Origin: Gorsachius magnificus
Lineage: Eukaryota > Chordata > Aves > Pelecaniformes > Ardeidae
Assembly (NCBI GenBank): GCA_034008185.1
Contig: CM067081.1
Location: 151,868,258 to 151,932,257, forward strand
Reading direction: 5' to 3'
DNA length: 64,000 nucleotides
Numbering within the stretch: position 1 is the first letter of the stretch; every line of letters starts with the position of its first letter. Below, in pieces: positions 1-9,138 of the stretch. The position numbers and the translations under genes are program-made. The notes beneath the pieces are model-generated. The model had not been told where the DNA came from, ran no database searches, and saw only the letters and a program-made list of their open reading frames with translations.

Positions 1-497
1 GGCAGAGCTGGGAAGGAAACTGAATTTTCATTCATTTAGTAAGCTTCAGCTTGATCCATCCTAGAAATACTTGGGAGCTCAGTTTGTCGCAAGGTGTTGT
101 AATTCAAAAAATTATTCGATGGACTTGTCTGAAGGCAATTTTTTTATTGCATTTGGTATGATGGCTGCCTAGTAGAGCTTGTGCTACGACTGCTGAGCAG
201 CAGCAGCCCACTCAGTCTGTCTGCTGATGAGCTGTTGCCTCCTCTAATTTAAATTACAGATTTTGTTTCCAAAAATGGATGTTCCCTGCCTTCCTAGGAC
301 ATGGCTCTATTTTTGAAGGAGTTGGTGAGAGACACTCATGTTTGACTGCCCTTTCAGTTTCTTCCACCATGCAGCCCAGTTTGCAATACAGACAGTCATT
401 TCCATGGTCTTTTTATACCCTACCACAAAGACCAAAGCAAAAAACAAATCGGAGAGAAATGTTAATTTAAGGAACCCTGATCAGGAAGAGGAAAACC
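1..497. other. Intronic sequence, no supported feature
   Basis: AT-rich unique-looking sequence. The two overlapping open frames at 279-538 have no recognisable content. Nothing else is seen. Confidence 0.6.
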
Positions 498-865
498 AAC
501 AAGTGATGCAAAGGCAATCGCTCATTGCCTCCCCCTAGTAGACTGACGACGAGGAGTGGCTACCTTGGGCAGACTGTCCTCCAGTTTTCTCACACAGCCT
601 GACCTTATGTGGCCTGGGGTACCTATCCCTTTGGCCAGTTGGGGTCAGCTGTCCCAGCTGAGCTCCCTCCTAGCCGCTTGCCCACTGCACTCCTTGCAAG
701 GGGCAGAGTGGGAAACGGAGGAGGCCTTGGCACTATACAGGCACAGCTTAGTAACAGCCAAAACACTAGTGAGTTATCGATACTAGTTTAGCCACAGATC
801 CAAAACCCAGGGCCGTATGGGTTGCTGTGAAGAAAGTTAACTCCATCCCAGCTGCACCCACTACA
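498..865 (-). mobile_element. Truncated solo LTR, copy A of an avian LTR family
   Basis: It aligns by eye with the other two copies at 1018-1601 and 3753-4149. Shared landmarks are acaagtgatgca near the left end, ggcctgggGTAcc, ttggccagttgggg (from about 631), a gttatc stretch followed by ccaaaac, and the terminal gaagaaagttaactccatccc. Sense orientation is taken as minus from the polyadenylation signal in copy B. The R/U5 part, at the low-coordinate side, is missing or unrecognisable before about 498. This is the most diverged of the three copies. No target-site duplication can be assigned. Confidence 0.6.
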
Positions 866-1017
866 CCATGATACAATTAATTTGAAGATACAAATTGCAT
901 CAGCATCTGCAAGCTAATATTTAATTGAGGGCAATTTTTAACATTATCCAACTTTCATTTAACTTATTGTAACTGTGGGTAGTAGGTAGAAAATAAATAC
1001 TTGATTTCTTTTCTATT

Positions 1018-1601
1018 TGTCACGGTTTAACCCCAGCTGGCAACTGAGCAGCACACAGCCACTTGCTCACTCCCCCATAGTGGGAGGCAGAGAAAATTAT
1101 AAAAGTGAGAAGTAGTTGAGATAAGGACAGTTTAATAGGTAAAGCAAAAGCCGTGTGTGCACGCAAATCAAACCAAGGAATTAATTCACTACTTCCCATG
1201 GGCAGGAAGGTGCTTGGCCATCCCCAGGAAAGCAGGGCTCCATCATGTGTAATGGTGACTTGGGAAGACAAACGTAATCACTCCAAATGTCCCCCCCCTT
1301 CCTTCTTTTTTCCTCTGGCTTTATATGCTGAGCATGATGTCGTGTGGTGTGGGATATCCCTTAGGTCAGTTGGGGTCAGCTGTCCTGGCTGTGTCCCCTC
1401 CCAACTTCTTGTGCACCCCCAGCATCCTCGCTGGTGGGGTGGGGTGAGAAGCAGAAAAGGCTTTGACTCTGCGTAAGCCCTGCTTAGCAGTAATGAAAAC
1501 ATCCCTGTGTTATCAATGCTATTTTCAGAACAAACCCAAAACATAGCCCCACACCAGTTACTATGAAGAAAATTAACTCTACCCCAGCCCAAACCAGCAC
1601 A
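1018..1601 (-). mobile_element. Complete solo LTR, copy B, with 5-bp target-site duplication
   Basis: The element begins TGTCACGGTTTAACCCC on the + strand and ends AAACCAGCACA, giving TG...CA termini over 584 bp. The pentamer CTATT occurs immediately before (1013-1017) and immediately after (1602-1606), a perfect 5-bp target-site duplication typical of ERVL-type integration. On the minus strand an ATTAAA polyadenylation signal (complement at 1131-1136) precedes a pyrimidine-rich U5-like end, which fixes the sense strand as minus. There is no internal retroviral sequence, so this is a solo LTR left by LTR-LTR recombination. I recognise the family as widespread in neoavian birds but cannot give a reliable library name. 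Confidence 0.85.
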
Positions 1602-1606
1602 CTATT

Positions 1607-3129
1607 GCTCTCTCAAATAGAGAATTGAGGCACATGAAATACAAGGAATAGAAAGAAGAAATGGTTCCTTTTACCAAAGGCAAGCATTTTACTTTTCTTT
1701 CGTCAAGCATGGAACTTTCACAGCTGGAATATTTTTCCATTCATGCTATCTCAGGTACAGACAAACTGTTCATTCCTCAACTGAAATGACCATATGCAGC
1801 ATATCTATCAGACAAATTTAGTTCAGAGGGCTTTGTAAATGAATTTTATGTGGAAAGGTTCAGATGAAGGAGCCCCTGTAACACCTTCCTTAACACCATA
1901 TGAATTCACCAGGATTTGAGTTTGCCACATGTATGCACATACGAAATGAAATACTTTTTGAGATATTAATAACACCCAATATATTGAGTTTCAGTGACAG
2001 CTTTAGGGTGAGTCTGTTCCACTCTTCACTTCACTGATGACTGTGGATATTACAGCTCTCTGCATGCTTTAACCTAGAAGCTACACTGCTGTGGTCTTGG
2101 TCTGCTTCATTGGTTAGACACTGAATAAGGATAAAGTTGGAGTTTATTGATGCTGAGGATATAGTGCTGTGTTCAGCAGCTGGATAAACATCTATTTAGA
2201 GAATTGAAAAGAATGTTTTCTGGAAGATGCCAATATCTTTTTCTCCCTGTTGTTGTCCTTGCTTTTTTTGCAGTAGAAAAAGGAATTTGCGTAAGGCTTA
2301 AAAAAAAAAAAAACATTAGTTTAGAAATCATAAGGTGAGAGCTGAGGGTAAAATTATTGGCTTTTGTATATTTCGCTTTCAATCTGTCCTTCTATAGATG
2401 GTCTCAAATGCAGCAAGCACTATGTCAAAAGAAACGTACCACTTAACTGCTCCTTCTGTTATTTATGCACTCCTTTGTTTCTGTTTAGCCATGTCTTTTT
2501 AGGCTGCGTTAAGGTGAGTGGGTAATTTTATTTGAGGGGAAGAAAAAAAATAGTATTTTATTTAAGCTCTTCAAGAGAAGGTTTTTACCTGAGGAAGCAA
2601 GAGGTGGTAGCTGAAAGGGAGTGGAAGGTGTATTTAACCCCCTCCTAGGGATTCATGGCCTTGCCTAACCAGGGGTGCAGAGCAGGCTGATGCTCTGTGG
2701 ATGCGAGAACGTGTTTTCCACATCTGGTCTTGCCTTGTTCCTTCCCTGTGTTATTCCCCTTATGTGGATTCCTATACAGGCAGTGGGGAGGGTTTCACAG
2801 GACTCTTCTGGGGAAGACAAGGGGAGGATATAATGTGTGTCATGGTCACTGTAGAACAGTTCCATGGGGGGTTCTTTGATATAAATGTGGGGAGAGCTGT
2901 ACATTAGTGGCTGGCCCTACAGGTTGACCGAGGCAGAGAATAGTCTGACTATAGCTGACTTTCGACCGCTTCCTCTGTTGAAATAGTACAGAATAGAGAT
3001 GATATAGGAAATATAATGTTGATCTAATAATTTCATTGCTGATTTTCTTTTATCAGCAAAAAAGTAACATGATGCATATGAGGAGAAAGAGATGCAGGGC
3101 TGCTGGAGATCTGGGGTTACCATCCTAAT
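1607..3129. other. Intronic sequence, no supported feature
   Basis: The stretch shows no gene, RNA or clear transposon. Short A-runs occur near 2300 and 2545. Small open frames at 2665-2907 on both strands are unconvincing. Confidence 0.6.
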
Positions 3130-3752
3130 ATCATAGAATCATAGAATACCAGGTTGGAAGGGACCTCAAGGATCATCTGGTCCAACCTTTCTTGGCAAAA
3201 GCACTGTCTGCACAAGATGGCCCAGCACTCTGTCCAGCCAAATCTTGAAAGTGTCCAATGTTGAGGAATCCTCCACTTCCCTGGGGAGATTATTCCAGTG
3301 GCTGATTGTTCTCATTGTTAAAAATTTTCCTCTTGTGTCCCCCTGGAATCTCCCCAGGAGTAACTTGTACCCATTACCCCTCATTTTTCCATGTGACTCC
3401 TTGTAAAAAGGGAGTCTCCATCTTCATTGTAGCCACCCTGTAAGTACCGGAACATAGTGATAAGGTCTTCTTCTCAAGGCTGAACAAAACCAGTTCTCTC
3501 AGCATTTCCTCATATGGCAGGCTTCCCAATCCTTTGATCATCTTGGTGGCCCTTCTCTGGACCCTCTCCAGCCTGTCCACATCTTTTTTTTGCGCAGCAG
3601 GGGACCAAAATTGAACACAGTATTCTATGTGTGGCCTGACAAGCACTGAGTGGAGTGGGATGACTTTATCTCTATTGCTGATGCCCTTGTTGATGCAACT
3701 CAGCATCCTGTTGGCTTTCTTTGCTGCAGCAGCACATTGTTCACTCATTCAG
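3130..3752 (-). mobile_element. CR1 LINE, 3' end with the C-terminal part of ORF2
   Basis: The left edge atcatagaatcatagaat is the reverse complement of the CR1 3' terminal octamer repeats. The minus strand encodes the distal end of the CR1 reverse transcriptase protein: a QCAAAAKKANRML segment, then VRPHIEYCVQFWSP, then RVQRRATKMIKGL (3374-3748), followed in another frame by HWNNLPREVEDSSTLDTFK (3166-3384). A frameshift near 3380 separates the two, so the copy is dead. The upstream edge at about 3752 abuts an LTR rather than unique DNA. The likely remainder of the same element lies at 4150-4545. Confidence 0.93.
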
Positions 3753-4149
3753 GAAAAGAATAACAATAATAATAATGGTAAGAGAATTTACAGAATATAC
3801 AAAACAAGTGATGCACAATGCAATTGCTCACCACCTGCTGACTGATGTCCAGCCTGTCCCCAAGCAGTGATTGCTCTCCCCCAGACAATTCCCCTGAGCT
3901 TGATGTCATATGGCCTGGGATACCCCTTTGGCCAGTTGGGGGCAGCTGTCCTGGCTGTGCCCCCTCCCAGCTTCTTCTGCACCTGGCAGAGCAGGGGAAG
4001 CTGAAAAGTTCTTGACTAGTCTAAGCATTACTTAGCAACAACTAAACCATCAGGGTGTTATCAACATTCTTCTCATGCTGAATCCAAAACACAGCATTGT
4101 GCCAGCTACTAAGAAGAAAATTAACTTTGTCCCAGCCAAAACCAGGACA
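3753..4149 (-). mobile_element. Truncated LTR, copy C, embedded in a CR1
   Basis: The + strand runs from an aataataataatgg stretch through acaagtgatgcacaatgcaa, gcccagttggggg-type and cttgactagtctaag segments to a terminal ccaaaaccaggaca at 4149. It matches copies A and B along its length. In sense (minus) orientation it keeps U3, starting TGTCCTGG, and loses the R/U5 end. It sits between two CR1 segments in the same orientation, which suggests insertion into a CR1 followed by deletion at the 3753 side. Confidence 0.8.
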
Positions 4150-4545
4150 CCTGGTAATGCCCTTGCAGTTCTCAATGGCTAGTAGTCTGCTTTTCCATCT
4201 TTGGTATGCTTCTCTTTCGGTTTTGAGCAGACTCAGAAGCTCGAAGTTAAGCCAAGGGGGTCTCTTGCTCTGCCTAATTCCCTAACTTTTAAAGGGGATG
4301 AACTGTTTTTGTGCTCCCAGGAGAGCGTTCTTGAAAAACTCCCAGCACTCACTAGCTCCTGTATCCTCCATGGATGCTTCCCGTGGAATCCCTCCCAACT
4401 GAGCTCTGAGCAAGCTGAAGTTTGCTCTTCTAAAGTCTAAAACCTTTGTCTTAGGACTAACCTTCAGTATGCTCAGCAGGACAGCAGGATCCCAAACTCT
4501 GCAATACTGTGATTACTGTAGCCAAGGCTATAACTAACCATTCTT
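4150..4545 (-). mobile_element. CR1 LINE fragment, end of endonuclease domain and linker to reverse transcriptase
   Basis: The minus strand near 4515-4475 encodes GYSNHSIAEFGIL, matching the G-S-D-H-x-x-V-E-F histidine motif that closes the CR1 endonuclease domain. It continues with VLDFRRANFSLLRAQLGGIP, then CWEFFKNALLGAQKQFIP and a REAYQRWK-type segment, the characteristic EN-RT linker of CR1 ORF2. Stops and frame changes break it. CR1 copies normally keep their 3' ends, so a middle piece ending at 4150 implies interruption. The simplest reading is one element spanning 4545 down to 3130, split by LTR copy C, with much of the reverse transcriptase deleted. Confidence 0.85.
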
Positions 4546-7500
4546 CTAGATGATATGGCAAATCACTTAAGAAAAGATGGTGAGCTTTTTTTTTTACTAC
4601 TATGTCTGCAACTGGTTCAATATAATGATGCAAGAGATCCCTTGGAATAGGGGCTGGTCCTGTAACTACTAAAGCAAGTGGAGAATGAATCTCGTAAGCA
4701 AAATCTTCCCTTATTTGCACCTTCTTGACTTTTTTTCCCATCATTTTGACTTTTATTGATAATTGATTTTGACAACCGTATGCAAGAAGCCAGTCATGAT
4801 GAAATCAATGCCTTGACATGTTTTCAGAAACTGTTTATGGTACATCCAGGTTTCTTAAACTAGTATTTGAGTCCTCTGAAAAGATGGGAAGGTATAGTCG
4901 CACAATGCATAGGTGACGTAGAATGAGAAATTTAACCTGTTTAAGTATCTGTATAAGTCTCTCTACTGAGATGCAACTTCTTGTTTCTCTTCCATCTGTG
5001 CACTTTATCATGTGGTTGGAGGAGGTCTGTTTTTATTTCAATTTTATGAAGAGGTTCCATTGCTTCTTCAAATCTAGTATGTATAAGGAGCTGTTCTTCC
5101 TGCAAATACAAGCTTTTAAAAATGCTAATCTTTCATGTTTTCCTCTTTCCTCTGTGGTCAAGTTCACTACCATCACTCTTAGCGATTAACTGTTTTCTTA
5201 GCAAGCTCAATGTATGCCCATAATTCCCTTCTAAGCAGAAACAGTCCTTGATTTAAAGCTGCAATGGCAAATAATAAAATCAATGGGAAGCCATTCCTTC
5301 TAAATGAAGATGTATGGTAGACTTGCTTGGATTTATATCTAGTGTGGAATGATTTATCTTTGGGGACAGCCAATAACAATGCTATCCCATGCCTTCGAGT
5401 AAGTTTGAGATGGTCAAGTAAGGAAACATAAAGAAATATCCTGTCTGCCGCCTTCTCTCTTTCTTTTTTAAAAGCTGTGGGAATACTAGGCTGGACTAAG
5501 CCCCTCCTTGGCTCTACTTCTGAGGATGACTTCAGATGACACAAATGAGGTGAAGCCTGTCTTTCTTTCTTTAGTGGTTTGGCAGTTATTTTAGGCTTAA
5601 AATGCAAATTTGACTTTTTTTTTTCTTACGTACATGACAACGTTCTCATGCCAAAAAGATGAAATCAAGCCAGTCTTTGATCTCAGACATTGTTAAAACA
5701 GATGGAAAGTATTCTTTCAGGGGAAGCTGAATTGTAGCTGAATATATATTTTGCAGGTGGTTATTCTTTAAACATAATAAATTCCACTAGAGAGATCAAT
5801 TTTTGGATTTTTTGTTTTAAATCTGTCATCTGATATCCAAAACTCCCCATTTCATGCTCGCCTGCTGGCTGGGGCCAGCAAGCAAGGACAGCACTGAGGC
5901 CTGAGTCAAGATCCTCTGAAGTCAATCAAGGGGCTCCAGCTGGCATCCACAATCTCTTGATCAGGGTTTATACAAGTGGTGGTGATACATGATGTGCTCC
6001 AGATTTAGGTGAAATCAGTGCTTTCAGAGACTTCAGTGGCAGTTTCAACTATACCTTATTCTACATGGCTGAAGTTTGGGTTTTGGTGTACTGTGTGTAC
6101 ATGTATACAGATATTGCTGCATGTCTCAATGCCATCTAAACTGAACAATCTGTGACTGGCTAAAAATGTTTTTAAGTTGAATGGGCAAGTTCCATAGCTC
6201 AGCCTCTTTCAAATTTTAGTAGTGTATTCCAGATGGTTAAAAGAAAGAGGATGTGTTTTCATTACCATGGCCCTTAAGGAAAAAAGTGAATCTCTTTAGA
6301 TTAAGAGAAGCAAATAGATTTTCATCAAAATCCTAGTATTGGGCTGAAAAAGGCTCGAGTGAGCACAAAGAGCTGATTTTCATCTTTCCTGCCTTTTAAA
6401 ATCAAAACTATTTTTGCCTGAGTTCTATCACAGACAGTTCTACAAAGGCAAGGACAAAGTGTCAGGGCAGAGACTACTGTGGGGGGCAGGAGCTGAAACA
6501 GCAGAAGCACTCGAGGTGTCCTTGTGACAAGAGGGAAGTCCTGAGGATTTGTAATTTTGCAGGGCAGGGTTCAAACCCAGGCACAAGCTAAATATGAATT
6601 TGCAAACATTGCAAACAAGAAATATTGGCAGCTCTGGGAAGGGGAAAGGCGAGGAAAGCCCTGAGTAGTGTGTGACTAGAAGGACCCAAGGGATGCTTGT
6701 GTCCTTCTATCCAGGGATCCTTGGAGCAGCAGAGCTAACATTACCCAGGGCTGCCAGCTCAGATCTAACATCCTGAAAAAACACCATGCCTGGATTACCT
6801 TGTCAGAAGCCATCACTGCAGAGCCTCAGGAACTAAAATTGAATTGGCATTTTGTCTTTAGGGATATTGCAGGGTTGTGTTTGTTATGAATGTGAGGGTG
6901 TCTGGTATTTTGGGTGTAGGGAATGGTGCAGAAGACAGTTGCTCAAGAAATAAAAATAAAACACTCCCTAAATAATGAAATGGCTGAATTTTGGGCTGGA
7001 CTTCAAGATGGTTTTCCATGATAACGTTAGTAACTAATTAACCTTGTTAGCTGAGGGATCAGTGAAGAACCAGGTGGAAGACTGCCCATGTCTTTGAACA
7101 GTCCTTTGCAAGGCATTTTGACTTTTCTTAGTCTGATTTTTATATGCTGCTGAGGGAAGGATTGCCAGTACAGTAAGAATTAGAGAGAAGGAAGAAGTGA
7201 CAAAAAAAAAGCGCCCCTAGTTGCCAAGTCTATCATCTGCTTTATTAGTATGTCATTTGCTGTGTTTACTGAAAACTCCAGTCGTGCTGGGAGTTATCCA
7301 TCCGGTATGATGCATGTGCTGTGACCGTTTCTCCTAACAAATCTGATTTTATCAGCTCTGTTTACAAGATGGGAAATCGTGCAATTTATGCTAAAGCTTT
7401 TACTTAGAACAAATGATACAGTTAAGGTACACACTGGAAATATAAATTCTGAAAAGATCTTAAGGATGACAAGGAAATTTAAATTTCATCTTCTGAGGGA

Positions 7501-8474
7501 GAGGAAAACCAAGTCATCAGAGCTGCAGCTAGTTTAAGTTCATGCATTTCTGTCCAATAAATTAACTGAGAGAGATAAAACATGAGAGGACAACATTAAC
7601 AGAAAGGGCTCCATCTTCAACAAACAGACTGGACACAAAGTAATAGTGCAGTGGAAAAGATCACTTTAAGAAAGGAGTAAAAGTTGGATGTGTTTAAGTG
7701 TTTAAGGCTAGGAGTAACTTCAGGTATACTCCATTGCCATAAGCCCCTGAAGTGTGTAGCAGGAGAGAGAGAGATAAATACCCAGCTCCTCATCCCTAAA
7801 CTAACCAAAGTAAAAGAGCAACTTGGGAAGGATTTTTGTCCAAGAAAGTCCTACTATTCTGGTTTATTTTCTCATCGATGTTACTCCAAGCTTAAGTATC
7901 CAAATACTACCTTTCGACTTCAAGAAAGATTGGGCTGCAACCTACTTAAGGCAGATGTTTATTCAAGCCAGTATGTGGGAGATTAGCCCATCAGTGCTAT
8001 AATTATAGAAGTGAATCCCCTATCGATCAGCTCTTCCACCAGCCACCACAGATCCATCCCCCGGATGGAGACTGCGGGGCTTCTTCCTTGCGTGCTCAGT
8101 TTTGTGCTAGTTGAAGGCTAACCCAAGGACCCTTGCTTGTGCTATATAACCCTTCCTGCACTGCTCCCCTCTTGTTCAAGACCTGTGGGTTTGTTGGATG
8201 TGTCTAGGTTTATTAAATACGTGACTGAGCAATAACTGTAGCAATCTAACCGTCAAAACCTAGCTAACAGAAAAGCTCATTATTCAGTGTCTGATTTCCT
8301 CCTCTTCCAGACAGAAGCACTACCTCTGAGTTCCTCATTTCATGTCTATGTGCTTTTCCTGATGGCTTCTTAAATCTTCCACTGACACCAATTAAATCAA
8401 ATTTATGCCTACATCTGGTAACAGGGATTTGGATGCGGTAATCAAAACCTTTTTCTTCATGAGAATAAATTGTG

Positions 8475-8481
<7 letters not shown>
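4546..8481. other. Intronic sequence, no firm feature
   Basis: AT-rich sequence with scattered homopolymers. The minus-strand open frame immediately right of the CR1 fragment (to 4744) reads smoothly but matches nothing I know; it may be a further decayed transposon piece. The 142-codon minus frame at 5179-5607 is unrecognised and has no splice context. Confidence 0.5.

Positions 8482-8522
<41 letters not shown>
8482..8522. repeat. Poly(T) tract, 41 nt
   Basis: An uninterrupted run of 41 T follows tttctc. Seen from the minus strand it is a poly(A) tail preceded, about 16 nt upstream, by AATAAA (complement tttatt at 8539-8544). That layout resembles the 3' end of a retrotransposed mRNA inserted on the minus strand. 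No parent gene is recognised in 8523-8890 and no flanking duplication was found. A slippage-expanded homopolymer is an equally good explanation. Length may be imprecise in any assembly. Confidence 0.8.
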
Positions 8523-8523
<1 letters not shown>

Positions 8524-8898
8524 GAGGGAGGAGGGTGGTTTTATTTGGTATTTTTTTTCAGGGGACCAGCAAATCTGAATACAGGAGGATGTTGCTAACT
8601 TCTATATATGCACCATCCAGCATGGGTTTTGTTGCTCATAAGGTTTTGCAACCTCTTTCCATGCCATACTTATTTCAACAAGCTTTAAGGACCAGTTTAG
8701 ATATTATTACTGGGGCAGTAGCAAGAAATCTCCCTTGAGAGCTATAAGTCTGATTTAGTGTCAGGTAGTGGAGACGCTTATTCCCATTGGGTGCTGTGGG
8801 CAGTGTCAGAGATGCAGTTGTTTTAGCCACTGATTTCTCTCAGTACTTTTGCCTGCTCAAAACCCTTTTTGTTTGGAGTTTCTTTAGTTGCCCTGGCT
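8523..8898. other. Intronic sequence; possible minus-strand retrocopy body
   Basis: This is sequence between the poly(T) tract and the CR1. If the tract is a poly(A) tail, this would be the 3' untranslated end of a retrocopy. No coding similarity is recognisable. Confidence 0.25.
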
Positions 8899-8899
8899 C

Positions 8900-9138
8900 A
8901 TCATAAAATCATTTAGGTTGGAAAAGACCCTTAAGATCATTGAGTCCAACTGTTGACCTAGCACTGCCAAGTCCACCACTAAGCCATGTCCCTAAGCACC
9001 ACACCTACCCATCTTTTAAACATCTCCAGGGGTGGGGACCCAACCACTTCCCTGGGCAGCCTGTTCCAGTGCTTGACAACACTTTTGGTGAAGAAATATT
9101 TCCTAATATCCAATCTAAACCTCCCCTGGTGCAATCAG
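8900..9138 (-). mobile_element. CR1 LINE, short 3' fragment
   Basis: atcataaaatcatttaggttgg at the left is the CR1 3' end in reverse. Next come the standard phrases gtccaactgttgacctagcactgcc, cttttaaacatctccaggg and cctgggcagcctgttccagtg. The fragment is truncated at the 5' side near 9138. It is non-coding apart from the last codons of ORF2. Confidence 0.93.

Noticed and set aside
3627..3845. Plus-strand open frame across the CR1/LTR junction
   Set aside because: It is a shadow of the minus-strand CR1 protein and the LTR.
5179..5607. 142-codon minus-strand open frame
   Set aside because: It has no recognisable domain, no splice context and ordinary AT-rich composition. A frame this long is expected occasionally in 64 kb.
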